Positions 20,640-33,284 are shown, numbered from the stretch's first letter. The stretch: 64,000 nucleotides of DNA from Colocasia esculenta (GCA_014218235.1 CM024756.1:76196152-76260151), one strand, 5' to 3'. Numbers and translations: made by a program. The notes: generated from the letters alone by a model not told the origin.

Positions 20640-23513
20640 TGTAACGACCCTCCTTATACCGGTACGGTTATACCAACCCACATCGATATAATGAGTGCCG
20701 CTACAGTAGGACATTTACCCATCATATATTCAATAGATTGAAACGTACACAAATATATCACATAACAGTGAATTGAAAGAACTAGAATAAATATCTTCTT
20801 CCATCATCATCCTTTATACACAGTCTATATAGAACAAAGGAAAATCAAATACTTCATAACTGAGAAATTAAACTATTACATTGTCCACATTGTCCACATC
20901 CGAATTACAACAATTCCCTTATTACCTACTTATGAAAATGAAGAGTACCATAAGTCAATTTCCACGAAGATGCTACTCCTCACGCTCGAAGTCACTCCTA
21001 ACGATCTCCTCCAAGGGAGTAGTATCACCTGCACCTGTACGCCGAAGCAAGAGTGAGTCTACAAGACTCAGCAAGTAACTTACCACACATTAAGCATACA
21101 TACATCATATGACATTTTACTCATTCAATTTCACTAGTTCATGTAGCATGGATTAAACAATCTGAAAAGCAAGCCTAACATGATACTTCTATAAATTTCA
21201 TGACACATGGTACATGGTTATGTTCATACAATAATAACCTTAACACATGCTTTCTACATATCTTCTAACATATATTCTCAATTCACGTTCTAATATATTC
21301 ATGTTCTAGTATCATGGCAACTTAACATGCAACTTACACGTGAAGAATGAAATGTTCCTAACATGGATTCGAAGTAATTCCCACATTCATAACACATGTA
21401 TAAACATCATGATCTTGTTGTTTTGACAAAACCTTAACACATTTAGAACCCTATTTACAATTTCATATGTTATCACACTAATTCACATATTCGCATGTTC
21501 ATTTACTCATTTACACAAACTTCACATTCACTTTTCACATAACCACAATTTCACCTTTTTATCGTTATATGCCGTGACACATATCCAAACGACCTCTTAG
21601 AAGGACACACACTGATCACATCACACATATATGTATCACCTAGACATTACAGTGATAAATCTTAGTTACTGCGCAGAACCGGGAGAAGCATTCTCCACCC
21701 TAACCAGCGGTACTTGTCCGCCTCCAGGATTTTATCCCCAATGCCCATGGGATTTCACACACATATGAACCTTCCCTTAGGGACTTTACTACGGTACAGT
21801 TCCACAGCCCTCTAAGGTAGTAGTGTCACCCATTGGCACATTTACACATTTTTCCACTTTTAAACTCACACTTAGTACACAATTTATCACATCTATTTCA
21901 TGCTTACACAATAACATATGGTTTAGATTTACCTAATCATGGTACTACTATTTACAGGTTTAACAATTATTCAATCATGCTAACATGTTGTAAACATTAA
22001 ATTATCATGCTCTAATTGGTCATTACATGATGATTTTACAAAATCAGTAACTGTTATTATTCAATTCCTCTGAAAATTTAACTACAGACCATTCATGGAT
22101 CATACATCACATATGTAAAATTTCATATTTTTCTGAAATATCTACTAATTAAGAAAATTATAACAGTGGTATTATACAAAGTAAAAATAGTCAAATTGGC
22201 ATGGATTTTCATTATTCAGAGCCACAACTCATTCTAAACACATACTCTGACAGTCCTAAACATATGCAAATTTCTAGGAATTTAACTATTCTTATACCAT
22301 TTATTTGAATTTTTGACACTAATACAACATGCCTACTATTCTACATTTCAGAAAATGTAATTATTTGCACAGATATTAGAAAAATCTCAAATTTCTATAG
22401 CATTAATTTGAACCCACAACCACTGCACAAAAATTTCATGACAATTAAATCCCGCACATATTGCACAAACGAAATTTTTCAAGATTAAAAACCTGTTTAA
22501 CATGCATTTCAGAAATTTCAGATAAATAGGGTATTCCCAAAAATTCATAAAATTTTGCACAGCATGATCTAATAATGGTATTATATAGCATATCACTTTT
22601 ACATTATATCCTCATGCGCAGAAATCCGATAAATAGATCATTTATAGATAAACAGGCATTCTGTCATTGTCTAAAGAACTTGGCTGCAATGGGGTAGTCG
22701 TTTACCCATGTTAATGGCAACATAGGGCGCCGCCAACTTAAGATCTTAACGGCAAGGGATCTTGCCGTTAAGCTCCTGTTTGTGCAAAACACTGATAGAA
22801 CGCAAGAACTTGGTGAATTTGGGGGATCCAGGACTCGAATAAAATCCGTAAAAAATCTTGGGACTTACTAGACACATGTATGGGTGATGTGAAAGGGTTA
22901 CTTGCCTCTTGGAAAATCCACAAGCAACAATTAAGCCAGAGAAGCCCTTCTCGGCCCGAGCCAAAGAGTCCTCAAATCCTCCTCTATCCACATTCTATAC
23001 CGATGATGAACGCATCCCGGTGTCCGAGAAGCCTTCCCCTATGCTTAGACTCCCCTCCAGTCGTGAAAGATCGTCGGAAGGAGTCGCCAAATCACCAAAT
23101 CCACGGTCCAAAAATCAGGTTTCGCGTACAGAAAATAAGGTTTTTGACAAAATGCCAAAAGGACCTAACTCGCCCTAAGTCGTATCTTTTATAGGGTTGG
23201 GGTTTAGGAACGCGCTTGGGTAGGCTAGGTTACCGTTGGAGGACGGTTTCCTAAACCAAGGGCGACATTTCCGGCGGCGTTTTCAGATCTGAAATTGCAA
23301 CAGATCTGGGAGGTAAACGTCAACATCACTAGCCGCCAATTCTCAATCGACGTCCATCGATGTGGCCGCTGACTTACCATCAACGTCAACTCATGTTGAC
23401 GCAACAGGTCATTTGCATGGAACTTATAAAACTGCAGAAAATTATATTTACATAATACATATACATAACCATACAAAGTACACTTTATAAAATAATAATG
23501 TCCATGCAATGTA

Positions 23514-23567
<54 letters not shown>

Positions 23568-23703
23568 AGGTATACATACTTAAATTTACATCAATCTATC
23601 AATTAGTTTATTTACATACTCATATATATTTCTACACATACAAGCATCTAGATCTACCACAAACAAACACCTATACCAAAAAACAAACTTCTAGGGCCTT
23701 ACA
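20640..23703 (-). repeat. A 5' LTR (3.06 kb)
   Basis: TGTAACGACC ... GGCCTTACA. The complete copy, used to define the gaps in the left LTR. Hairpin H1 is at 22745-22772 with perfect 12-bp arms, the TGACG inverted repeat at 23384-23401, and an AT run at about 23523-23562. Long frames such as 22880-23194 are not related to any family I know and lie in LTR sequence. Confidence 0.92.
22745..22772 (-). other. Tekay LTR hairpin H1 (A)
   Basis: CTTAACGGCAAG and CTTGCCGTTAAG, perfect 12-bp arms around GGAT. The left LTR of A lost this part. Confidence 0.8.
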
Positions 23704-24982
23704 TGTTTACTGTGTGTCCTAATTTATTGCAATGAGAACTACAATGAATATAATCTATTTTGCAGTTCTTATTATTTTATGATGTCTGTTTAGAATACAA
23801 TTTTTAGAAACCTTTTCGTTTGATAAAGCTTGTTCATTTCAGGGGCCTTTTCTGAGACATTTTGGTTTCTTTTACAAATTTTGGCAAAGGATATTTTCCT
23901 GAAATTATGGCTTGTTTTTCTTTTTCTGGAGGTATGTATCCAAGCCCTTGTTTATTATTTCCAGATTTTGACCCTTTAAGCATAGGGCTAAAGATGTTTT
24001 CCCTCTAGTTAATTTTCTAACTGATTCTTTTAAATAGAGATTTTCTTCAGTTAGAGTTTTAATTTTTTTTCTAACTCTAACCTTTCATTATTCTTGCTTT
24101 TTTAATTTTCATTTAAAGATAATTATTATCTTTATTGCCCTTTAATTGTTTTTATAGTTGCTCCAATTCAGATTTAAGATCAGAATTGGTGTTTTCCATG
24201 CAAGTAGTGTTGTTTTTCAGATTTTTTAATTCTTTTACAACACCCTTATATTTTTCATATAGTTCATTAAAGACTTCTTCTAAGTCTTCAGACTTTGACC
24301 ATGAATCAGTGCATGAATCAAAAAATGGGTCAGAATGTACCTCATCTAGTCCTACCATGAGGGCTAGACTTACCTGCTCTTTCTCTGACTCTGAGCTTGA
24401 TGATTCTGAGCTTGTGGCCTCTTCATTTTCCCAAGCAGCCGCCATGGCTTTTCTTTTGAATTTCTTGTGCTTCTTTTGGACTTTCTGGTTGACCAGTCTT
24501 CTTTAGTTTAGAACAATCTGGTCTTAGATGTCTAGGTTTTCTGCATTCATAGCAAACTGGTTCTTTTTCTTTTCTCTCTTTCTTTTGAATCCTTCTTGAT
24601 CCATTTTCTTCTTCTTGAGAATTTTATGAAGCTGGACAGTAGTTCATCTACGTCAGTGTCTTCAGAATCTGCATTTTTTGAACTAGAAGAAGAAGAAGTG
24701 GAAGGAGTAGCTGCAACTTTAAAAGCATTAGTGAGCTTTTCTTGAAAGAGCTTTCAGATAGCCCTTCCATATTGATTTCATGTGCCATAAGAGAGCCAAT
24801 TAATTTATCAATAGAAAACTTGGTTAGATCATGGGCTTCTTCAATAGCTGTGACCTTAAGGGTCCATGAAATACTTAAAGACCTAAGTATCTTTCTAACA
24901 TTTTTCTCATCAAATTTGTTTTTACCAAGAGAGCTTAAACCAATACTATGCTCGAAAATCTATTATACATCGAAGTGATATT
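23704..24982 (-). pseudogene. gag: E1 gag, middle piece
   Basis: Minus strand, read from the E2 edge (24977) to the A edge (23709). It contains KNVRKILRSL, KVTAIEEAHDL, LIGSLMAHEINMEGL, a zinc knuckle CYECRKPRHLRPDC (C-x2-C-x4-H-x4-C, about 24560-24510), AAAWENEEATSSESSSSE and a coiled-coil-like part up to NTNSDLKSELEQL and beyond. The same order is seen in E2 gag, so this is Sirevirus nucleocapsid. Stops and shifts (near 24640 and 24740) break it. The 23704-23708 bases are the TGTTT duplication and 24978-24982 the ATATT duplication. Confidence 0.85.
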
Positions 24983-27068
24983 TGTTGCCCGGTTGGCGAA
25001 CCTAGAGGGGGGGTGAATGGGTCTTTAAAAATATTTACTTAGTTAAAACCTGAACTTAAACAAACACAAAAATGTTCTTGGAAGAGATTAGTAATGGTTA
25101 GTAAAAAGAACAATCACACAAAGAAGACAATCACACAACACACAGATTTATCCTGGTTCGGATCTCCTCTCCTTAGGAGTCCTACGTCCAGTCCCTGAGC
25201 AAACCTCAGGATTCCACTATCTAGGGTACAGTCCCCCTATGGACGAAACAACCACCCAGCTCAGCTGGTCTTCCTTCACACTCGAAGGGAACACAACACC
25301 CTGGTACCACCAGGTCTTCCTTCACTCCTGAAGGGAAAGAAAAACACCACCCTGGAAACCACCAGGTCTTCCTTCACACCCGAAGGGAAACAAACAAGGG
25401 AATCTGAAAAAGGATTGACTAGCCCCTAGATCAAGCTTAACAGAACTCGATCTGAAGCTACAAGCACTGAGAGTTAAAGATCTACACAGGTGCTCTCTCT
25501 CAGAACTATTCTAGCTCTCTTCTGAATTTTCTCACAGCACAGGGAGCTAAGAGCCAAGGCGGAATGGAATGAAAAAGCTGGCTCTAGAATTCTTGTGAAG
25601 ACTTGAAAGACTGCAGAGTTGTTTTTCGTCTCTTGATCTCTATCTCTATCTGTTGTATTTTCAAATCTTCTGTCTTGTATATATATATATATATATCTTC
25701 ATCTTGAAGTAGACGATGAGATAGCCGTTGTCTCACAGCTTTGGTGAACGTTAGACTGAAGGATTTGTGGAAGCTTCCAGTCAACAGTATTTTGTTCTTT
25801 AGAGCACGCAAAGTGATGAGATCTTCTGAGGTGACTTGTAGTTCTTTCTATGTCCAACGTTGTAAGATGGTACAACTTCAAGGTTCTGCAAAAGTTGAGC
25901 TTTAATGGTAGACAGCTAACACTATCTCCAGATGTCAGTCAACGTTAGAGCAAGTAAACACAGATATAGTAGTGACAGTTTATCGTTCTAAAAGGATACA
26001 TGCAGAGAATACACGATAATGGAAGATATGTTCTGCGTGCATGCAGAGATACGTTCAGTCTTCATTAAATGCATAGCAGTCAAACAGGTGAGATACGACT
26101 TTGACTATTCAACGTATTTCAAATCAAGGTAAACATTTATTTGATGGAAACATGACTTATGAAATCGTTATGAGATCATGATAGTCTAAGAGAGTCGTTA
26201 TGAATCATAACAAATCGTTATAGATTCAGAAGAAGTCGTTATGATAACTTACGAAATCGTTATGACAAGCAAGTCGTTGCGAGTTCTAAAGAAGTCGTTA
26301 TAATAAGCAAATCGTTGTGAGTTCTAAAGAAGTCGTTATAATAAGCAAATCGTTGTGAGTTCTAAAGAAGTCGTTACGGTAGCTTATGAAATCGTTACCA
26401 CAAGCAAGTCGTTGCGCTTTCTAAGGAAATCGTTACGATAACTTATAAAGTCGTTATGACAGGCAAGTCGTTACGCTTTCTAAAGAAATCGTTATGATAA
26501 CTTATAGAGTCGTTGTGACAGGCAAGTCGTTACGCTTTCTAAAGAAATCGTTATGACGAGCAAGTCGTTACGAGTTCTAAAGAAATCGTTACGATGACTT
26601 ATGATCGTTATGACTGGCAAGTCGTTACGAGTTCTAAAGGAGTCGTTACGATGACTTATGAAGTCGTTATGACTGGCAAGTCGTTACGAGTTCTAAAGGA
26701 GTCGTTACGATGACTTATGAAATCGTTATGACTGGCAAGTCGTTACGAGTTCTAAAGGAGTCGTTACGATGACTTATGAAATCGTTATGACTGGCAAGTC
26801 GTTACGAGTTCTAAAGGAGTCGTTACGATGACTTATGAAATCGTTATGACATCGACTTGTTTGAACTTTAGAACTTACAAAGAAGTCGTTACATCTTTAC
26901 TGGAATCAATGCATATATGTACTTACCATAAGTGCTTGATTTTCTTTGAAGATTTCCTGTGCTTAAGGCTAAATGAAATGTAGTTAGAAAACTTTTGACA
27001 GAGTTTTGTTTATCACCAAAATAAGTATGTAATGGATTTAAAATTACGTGGGGATGGACTGTTCATCA
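24983..27068 (-). repeat. E2 3' LTR (left copy, 2.09 kb)
   Basis: Begins TGTTGCCCGG and ends TTCATCA. Contains imperfect CACCAGGTCTTCCTTCAC repeats near 25260-25390, an AT run at 25678-25696 that reads as TATA on the minus strand, and the U3 array 26150-26900. It has one more 59-bp unit than the right LTR. No gene. Confidence 0.93.
26150..26900 (-). repeat. U3 array with 59-bp higher-order unit (E2 left LTR)
   Basis: Roughly 40 copies of TCGTTATGA/TCGTTACGA-type words. At about 26590-26860 they form a near-perfect 59-bp unit (starting GATGACTTATGAAATCGTTA) repeated four to five times. The right LTR has the array at 37495-38190 with one unit fewer. Confidence 0.85.
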
Positions 27069-27200
27069 ATCTCCCCCTTTTTGGTGATGACAAAACTTAA
27101 TCAATATTTTAACAATACTTAACAGTAAGCAGAAATAAAAGTACTGAAAATATGTTTCAAAGATGTTTCAGACATATGTAAGTATTTTCTCCCCCTTTTT
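27069..27200 (-). promoter_or_regulatory. E2 polypurine tracts (two)
   Basis: Minus strand AAAAAGGGGGAGA-type tracts at the LTR edge (27069-27082) and again at 27188-27200, 120 bp inward, as in E1. Multiple tracts are characteristic of Sireviruses. Confidence 0.8.
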
Positions 27201-27273
27201 GTCATTAAGCAAAAAGAATTAGGACTGAGACAAAGAATAAGAGACAATGAGGAGAAGGAACACAATCTTTTCA

Positions 27274-28992
27274 TTAAGCTTGAGGAGGTACAGGCAAATA
27301 ATATGCAGGAGAGAGAAGAGAGGCAAAATGAGAAATGGCTTCCCAGGCCTGCTCTTCCTGCCTATCAAAAAATTGCCTAAAAGCTCCATCAGAAATAAAG
27401 AAAGTTGGTCCCATGGTAGAAGCCATCCGAGACAGGTAGATGCTGCGCTGCTTGGAGAGAAAGTTGGCATACTCATCAGCATCCATGGAGCACCGGATGA
27501 AGGAGGTTTTTCCAAAGCTTGCACAGGCAAGGAATTGATCCATGGTAACAGGGTAGAAAATCTGTTTCTCCTTGAGGACTTGGCGTAGAGCTACAAACAC
27601 CTTGTATCTTTCAGCCCATAGTTTGTAGGGATCAAGTACAAGATGGATGGAGTTCATGTCCAAGAAGGTGGCAGGAGAGACAGGGGCTTTTCCTTCCCTG
27701 GCCTGAGCAGCATTGAGATGAGCTAACTGCTGAGCAGACAACGAATACAATTCGGACCATTCTGAGGAGTTTAGCCTTTCACATTCTGAGAGGATAGGAG
27801 CAAGAACTTCAGATGTCACAAACCCTCTGTGATATTCCCGGAATAAAAATCTGGGAAAACCAACTTGGAGAGTTTTCTGAATTTTGATTCTGCCCATGAC
27901 CCTTGCAAAACGTTCAAAGATAATGGATCCAACAGAAGACTCCATGATCAGGAAGTGAATCTGAGGCAAGAGGATCTCTTCAGGCAAATGGAGTGTGGCA
28001 AAATCCACTCTCACTTCTTCAGAGTGCCCAGAGCTGGATAGGACCTTGATGGCTCGCTTGAATTGGCTTAACTGAACTTCAGGTAATCTGTTGAGATACC
28101 TGTAGTTATTGAACATCTGAAAGTGCCTGATCATCTTGATTTCCTTCTGGATAAAAGAAGCCCAGGTGTTCTGGTGATGAAATTTAAACCACTCAGAAAG
28201 GGTCAAAGAGTGATCCCTGGGAGGAAATCTGGCTGCCTTAGCCTGAAGAAAGCGATTGTAAAGATCTTTTTGAGATCTAGCCCATTGCTCCTCAGTCTTG
28301 GAATGGGCAGAGGAAAAGATTTTGGATTTTTCGGTTTTGGAAAGAGGAGTGTAAGGAAGAATGACTTCAAGGTGGTCAGAGAGGTTGAGAAAAGGGAGGT
28401 TGACAAGGGTGGCAAAGACAACCTTTTGTAGATACTCTTTGTACAGTGATGTATGCTTGTGTGTCACTGTAAGAGAAAACCACAAAGGAGGGTAGAGAGG
28501 AGTGTCGGAGGAATTGAGTTTTCTTTTCTTGGAGACAGTACTGGAGGAGTCTGTCTTGGAAATGTGGTCTCCTACCTTTAGCACAGACCTAAGGATAGCT
28601 TCTTCAAACTCATCCTTAATTTCTGTAAGAAAAGGAGAGTTGATTTGAGCACTCCTAGGAATAATAGTGATAAAGGAGGGAGGTGCAGAAGGGTGAAGGA
28701 AATCATCAGTGGTAGAAATGCCTACTTCTGGTACTGAAGAAGGACCAGAAGAGGATGAGGCTCCAGCGGAGGATGCTGGAGGGGCCTCAAGGCTAGGAGA
28801 GGAAGGAAGATGAGAAGTGGAGGAAGCAGGGGAAGATGAAGTATTAGGAGAAGGAAAAGGTGTGGGGGAAGAAATAGGTCTGGATCTAGGTCTTTTGAAG
28901 GGAGGTGGAGCAGGTGGAGCTGTGGAGGCTGTGGGTGGAGATGGAGGAATGGGAGTGTGGGTGGAAGTGGGAGCAGGGGGCAATGGATCTTA
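27274..28992 (-). pseudogene. E2 post-pol ORF, C-terminal part (unknown function)
   Basis: About 570 codons open on the minus strand, but no ATG is needed: the frame opens after a TAA at 28992-28990 and continues the frame of the segment before it, so a single nonsense change may split one protein. The first 120 residues are Pro/Ser/Thr-rich, followed by a basic stretch near KKRKLNS. The rest is a globular region rich in aromatic residues (for example WFKFHHQNTWASF, FPRFLFREYHRGF, LDPYKLWAERYKVF). I recognise no enzyme motif and no clear transmembrane segment. Its place between pol and the 3' LTR is that of the envelope-like ORF of Sireviruses. Function unknown. Confidence 0.6.
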
Positions 28993-31005
28993 GACCACTT
29001 CTTCAGACAAAGATTGCACAAAATCCAACACTTCTGGCCCTGATGGCCCTGATTCCATCACAGCTGGCCCTGATGGCCCTGGTACTTCAGCCTCTGCTGC
29101 TGCCTGAACTGCATTTGCTGCTTCTACAGGTGCTGCTGTTCTGTTTCTGCTGGTGCTGCTGTTGCTGGGTGCTGCTGCTGGTTCTTCTGGTGGTGTTGCT
29201 GCTGGTTTTCTGCTGTGCTGCTGCTGGGGTGCTGCTGCTGGTCTTCTGCTGGTGCTGCTGGTTTCTGCTGGGCCAGATACACTCTCTCCAGGTTCCTGCT
29301 GCTGGGGGAGAAGGAGCTTGAGCTCCAACTGCTTTAAAGATTTCAGAGATCATGCTCTTCATGGTGCCCATCTCTTGATTGAACCACTTCATAGCATTGC
29401 GAATCTGAACATACTCGTTGCGTGCTGAAGCCTGGCTCAGAAATATAGAATTCACATCTGATTGGAGTGTACATAGCAGTTCACCTTGCACATCCAGCCT
29501 CTCAATCACAGGTTTCAAGTTAATGATTATTTTCTGTTTGACCTGCCTTTCAAAAGGTGTGTCAGCTAAGAGAGGTACTTCAGGTGCAGTCTCTTTGTCC
29601 TTCTTCTTGCTCTCTTTGGCTGGAGGAGGTTGATCATCATCTTCATCAGAACTTGAGGAGCTAGCTGTCTCCCCTTCTCTGTCATCTAAGTTTGGAGAAT
29701 CTCTGTGCATTTCCTCCTGATCACCACTGGTTGGAGGTGCTTCTACTGGTTTTTCTTGTAATTGCTCCCCCTCAATAGGAGCATCTTCTTCAACTGGTAC
29801 TGACTCCCCCTGACAAGGAGCATCCATCATCACAGAGTCACCCTGAGGAATTGGGTGCTCTTCCTCTAGTGGAACCTCTTCAACAATGTGGCCTGATGCC
29901 ACAGTCTCCTCTGTAACTGGCATAATATCTTCTGGGAGAATATCCTCAATTCTCCTTTCAGCAAAAACTCCAGCTGGCACTTCTGGAATTCCTGGAGCTG
30001 CTGCTGACAGCCTTTCTTCTTCTTCTTCTGCTGCAACCTCTGACTGATTTTCGGCCATAGATGGCCCTGCCTGCTCTGCTGCTACAAAGGTTGGAACAGA
30101 AACTGATTCCATTGGCAATTCTGACATCTCAACAGCTGATTCCATCTGAGGGTGAGCACCTGAAGCATCGCCAATGTAAACTTCGCCTTCAGCAACTGAG
30201 GCCTTGGACCAGACCCCATTAACTACAGAGAAGCCACTCTTCTTCAAATTTCTGGACCTGATAGCTTGGCCCATTTTCTCTACAACTGCCCCAGAGAGAT
30301 CAACACCGAAGTGTTTGAAAATCTTGGTAAGTAAATGGGCATAGGGCAGTGACACATTCAGCTTGCTCTTGGTGTCCCAAATTTGTTCTCTGGCAAATTT
30401 CATTCTTTCCATTATTACTGCGGCCACATTGATCTCCTTATTTTGAATGGCCCAGAACATTAGGTCAGAATCGGCCTTAGTGCAGATGAGAAGGTTGCAC
30501 TTCTGGGAACCAAAATCTGACAAACAATGAAGTGAAGGAGGCGATTGAAGGCATTCAGCTGATTTATATCAAGTTTGCCTTCCCTCAATTTGAAGCCCGG
30601 CCCTACAATTCCCAAACCCTTCTCTTGAGCGTCCTCAGTGTGAACCCCACTAAAGCCTGATGTTTTCACCTCAAACAACATTCTTAGTAGCTCAGGGTCT
30701 ATTTTGATCAGGGTGCCCTTTACCGAAGAGACAAGGGACCCATCTGCCTCTGTTCTTAAGCAAACGTAGAATGCCTTTACCAAGTCCGGATAACTAACCT
30801 CTGAGTAAGTGGTAACGCCCTTCCACTGCATCTGGTTGATCTTTTCGACTATGCTGCTCATTCCATTCTTCTTCAGATCTTCAATGTCTACTTCTTTATG
30901 ACCACAGAGCTTCGTCTTCACAAAGGTGAAACGCTCCTGTTGCTCAGGAGTGAGAAATTCGGCGCTGTAGCCACCCAAACTGCCGGCGATAGCTGGTGCG
31001 GCCAT
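28993..31005 (-). pseudogene. E2 post-pol ORF, N-terminal and middle parts
   Basis: Minus strand, ATG at 31005 (MAAPAIAGS). The first 165 residues (FTFVKTKLCGHKEVD, YSEVSYPDLVKAFYVCL, GTLIKIDPELL) continue after a one-base shift near 30500-30525 with KEINVAAVIMERM and SLPYAHLLTKIFKHFGVDL. This pattern recalls the plant domain that Pfam calls putative plant transposon protein (Transposase_32). Acidic, Ser-rich and Gln/Pro-rich low-complexity sequence follows. Near 29300-29330 the sensible frame switches back, giving GPSGPAVMESGPSGPEVLDF before the TAA. It starts about 395 bp after the pol stop, so it needs its own mRNA or initiation. Call as a domain is from memory of the family only. Confidence 0.6.
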
Positions 31006-31400
31006 GGATTCAGGTGGGAAAAGTTCTGAAGGGTTGTGGAGGAAGGAGATGAGAAGGAACCCTCAAGAAATTTCGCGGGAAGGGGAAGAAGGCTTCAGAC
31101 TTGCAGAGGATGGAGGTGAGAGTCGCTAGGGCATCGGCTCATGCGACGGGACGAAAGAGGGAAAAAAGGTGAACGAAGAAGAGGAATCGTTATCGCATCG
31201 ATTTAAAGAAAAAATAAATGCTCCAAAAGGTGAGGCGACAGAAAACGACAAACGAGGTTGACCGCCTCGAACGACTTTAGCTTAAATGAAAGGAGCGCTT
31301 AAACAGAGGTATTCGAAGTCTTTTCACTTTACAAAAGAGAGAGAGAGAGAACTTATTTAAATTCTGAAATTCTTTATATCAGTTTTAAAAGAAGATCTTT
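31006..31400 (-). other. E2 spacer between pol and post-pol ORF
   Basis: 395 bp without a gene. The pol stop is TGA followed by AAAGAT; it is not the UAG-CARYYA readthrough context reported for SIRE1. A GA-repeat lies near 31335-31351. Confidence 0.6.
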
Positions 31401-33284
31401 TCACAAAATACACATGCCTAACTCCCTTCTAAGAGATGTAAATCTCTCTTCAGGTAGGGCCTTTGTGAAAATGTCTGCTAACTGATTATTTGTATCAATA
31501 AAGGATATTTCAATATTGCCATTAGCTACATGATCACGAATAAAATGGTATCTAACCTCAATGTGTTTGGTCCTGGAATGCTGAATTGGATTTTTGGTGA
31601 GGTTGATAGCACTGGTGTTGTCGCATAGCAGTGGAATTGACTTGATTTTGAGTCCAAAATCTTCAAGTTGTTGCTTTATCCATAAGAGTTGTGTACAGCA
31701 ACTTCCAGCAGCTACATACTCAGCCTCAGCTGTAGACAGTGCTACTGAATTTTGTTTCTTTGAGGACCATGATACTAAACACCCTGCAAGAAACTGACAA
31801 CAACCACTGGTGCTCTTTCTATCTACCTTACATCCAGCATAGTCAGCATCAGAATATCCTACTAAATTTACATCACAAGAGTTTGGATACCATAAACCTA
31901 AATCATGAGTTCTGGCTAAATAACGAAAAATTCTTTTTACAGAAATTAAATGTGACTCTCTAGGATCTGCTTGATATCTAGCACACATGCATACACTAAA
32001 TAATATGTCAGGTCTACTGGCGGTTAAATAAAGTAATGAACCTATCATACCTCTGTAGATCTTTTGATCTACTTTCTTACCATCCTTGTCACTGTCCATC
32101 CTGGTTGATGTACTCATTGGTGTTGACAGTGGCTTGGTGTTATCAAATCCAAACTTCTTCAACAGTTCTTTGGTGTACTTTGCTTGACAGATGTGAGTTC
32201 CTTCCTTTCCTTGTTTGATTTGAAGTCCAAGGAAGTAGTTGAGCTCCCCCATCATACTCATCTCAAATTCTCCCTGCATTAACTTTTCAAAATACTTGCA
32301 CAGGGATTCATCAGTAGATCCAAAGATGATGTCATCCACATAAATTTGAACCAACAATATGTGTTTAACTTTTGTTTTTATAAAAAGAGTGCTATCTACT
32401 TGACCTCTACTGAAATCATGTTTTAAGAGAAAAGAGCTAAGCCTCTCATACCAGGCTCTAGGTGCTTGCTTTAAACCATACAAAGCCTTATGTAATTTAA
32501 AAACATGATTCGGAAAGTCTATATCATCAAAACCCGGCGGTTGTTCCACATAAACTTCTTCTTTTATAAAACCATTTAAAAAGGCAGATTTAACATCCAT
32601 TTGAAATAATTTTAAATCTAGAGCAGATGCGTAAGCTAATAATATTCTAATGGCCTCAAGTCTAGCTACAGGTGCATAGGTTTCATCAAAATCTATGCCT
32701 TCCTCTTGAGAATAGCCTTGAGCTACCAGTCTAGCCTTGTTTCTTAAGATTGCACCAGATTCATCTAGTTTATTTCTGAACACCCATTTGGTGCCAATAA
32801 CTGGATGATCTGACGGTCTAGGAACAAGTGACCATACTTGGTTTCTCTTGAACTGATTCAGTTCATCTTGCATGGCCATTATCCAAGATTCATCAGTAAG
32901 TGCTTCATTGACTGTCTTAGGCTCTATTTGAGATACAAATGCAAGGTAATCACAAGGGATCACATTACCTCTTGTTCTTACCCCTGCAGATGGATCACCA
33001 ATGATGTTTTCAGGTGGGTGATCTTTCTTGTATCTCCATTCCTTTGGAAGAGTTTCATGAGAAATTTCTTCTTGTTGTAATTCTTCCAGAGGCGGATCAT
33101 CCTTGTCCTCGATTGATGTGTCTTTTAGTTTCTTGGACAATTCATCTGCATCATCATTATCACTATCTGCTTCCTTTCTCAAGGAAGGGTTAGTTTCATC
33201 AAAAATAATGTGCACAGACTGTTCAATCAATAAGGTACGTTTATTAAACACTCTATAGCCTTTGGGTTTAGAAGTGTACCCCAT
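31401..33284 (-). pseudogene. pol: E2 pol: RT and RNase H
   Basis: 627 codons without a stop on the minus strand. It starts in MGYTSKPKGYRVFNKRT (the join with integrase), then the Copia RT: WVFRNKLDESGAI, KARLVAQGYSQEEGIDFDET, FQMDVKSAFLNG, GLKQAPRAWYERL, and YVDDIIFGS near residue 317. RNase H follows with YSDADYAGCKVDRKSTSG, SSKKQNSVALSTAEAEYVAA and DNTSAINLTKNPIQHSRTKH, ending LADIFTKALPEERF and a stop at 31401. All catalytic motifs look intact. The only visible lesion is the one-base change at about 33285 that separates it from integrase. Confidence 0.93.

Larger units (their letters stand above)
2564..23703 (-). mobile_element. A: Tekay-type Ty3/Gypsy element
   Basis: Starts TGTAACGACC and ends GGCCTTACA, flanked by TGTTT at 2559-2563 and 23704-23708. 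It reads right to left: 5' LTR 20640-23703, primer site 20623-20639, gag to integrase 20481-15826, polypurine tract 15781-15792, and 3' LTR in two pieces at 2564-4564 and about 15088-15780. It carries a MITE and element B in the 3' LTR. RT, GPF/FIDD motifs, integrase order and a chromodomain-like tail place it with Tekay/Del chromoviruses. The coding region is heavily frameshifted. Confidence 0.9.

Noticed and set aside
23225..23566. Frame starting with Tyr-Ile repeats
   Set aside because: Translation of the AT microsatellite and LTR sequence.
26150..26900. CRISPR or origin-like iteron array
   Set aside because: The short words lie in U3 of an LTR, are repeated in the second LTR, and have no prokaryotic context.
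27247..27588. Plus-strand frames in E2 (27247-29633)
   Set aside because: Antisense to the post-pol ORF, with leucine- and cysteine-rich shadow composition.
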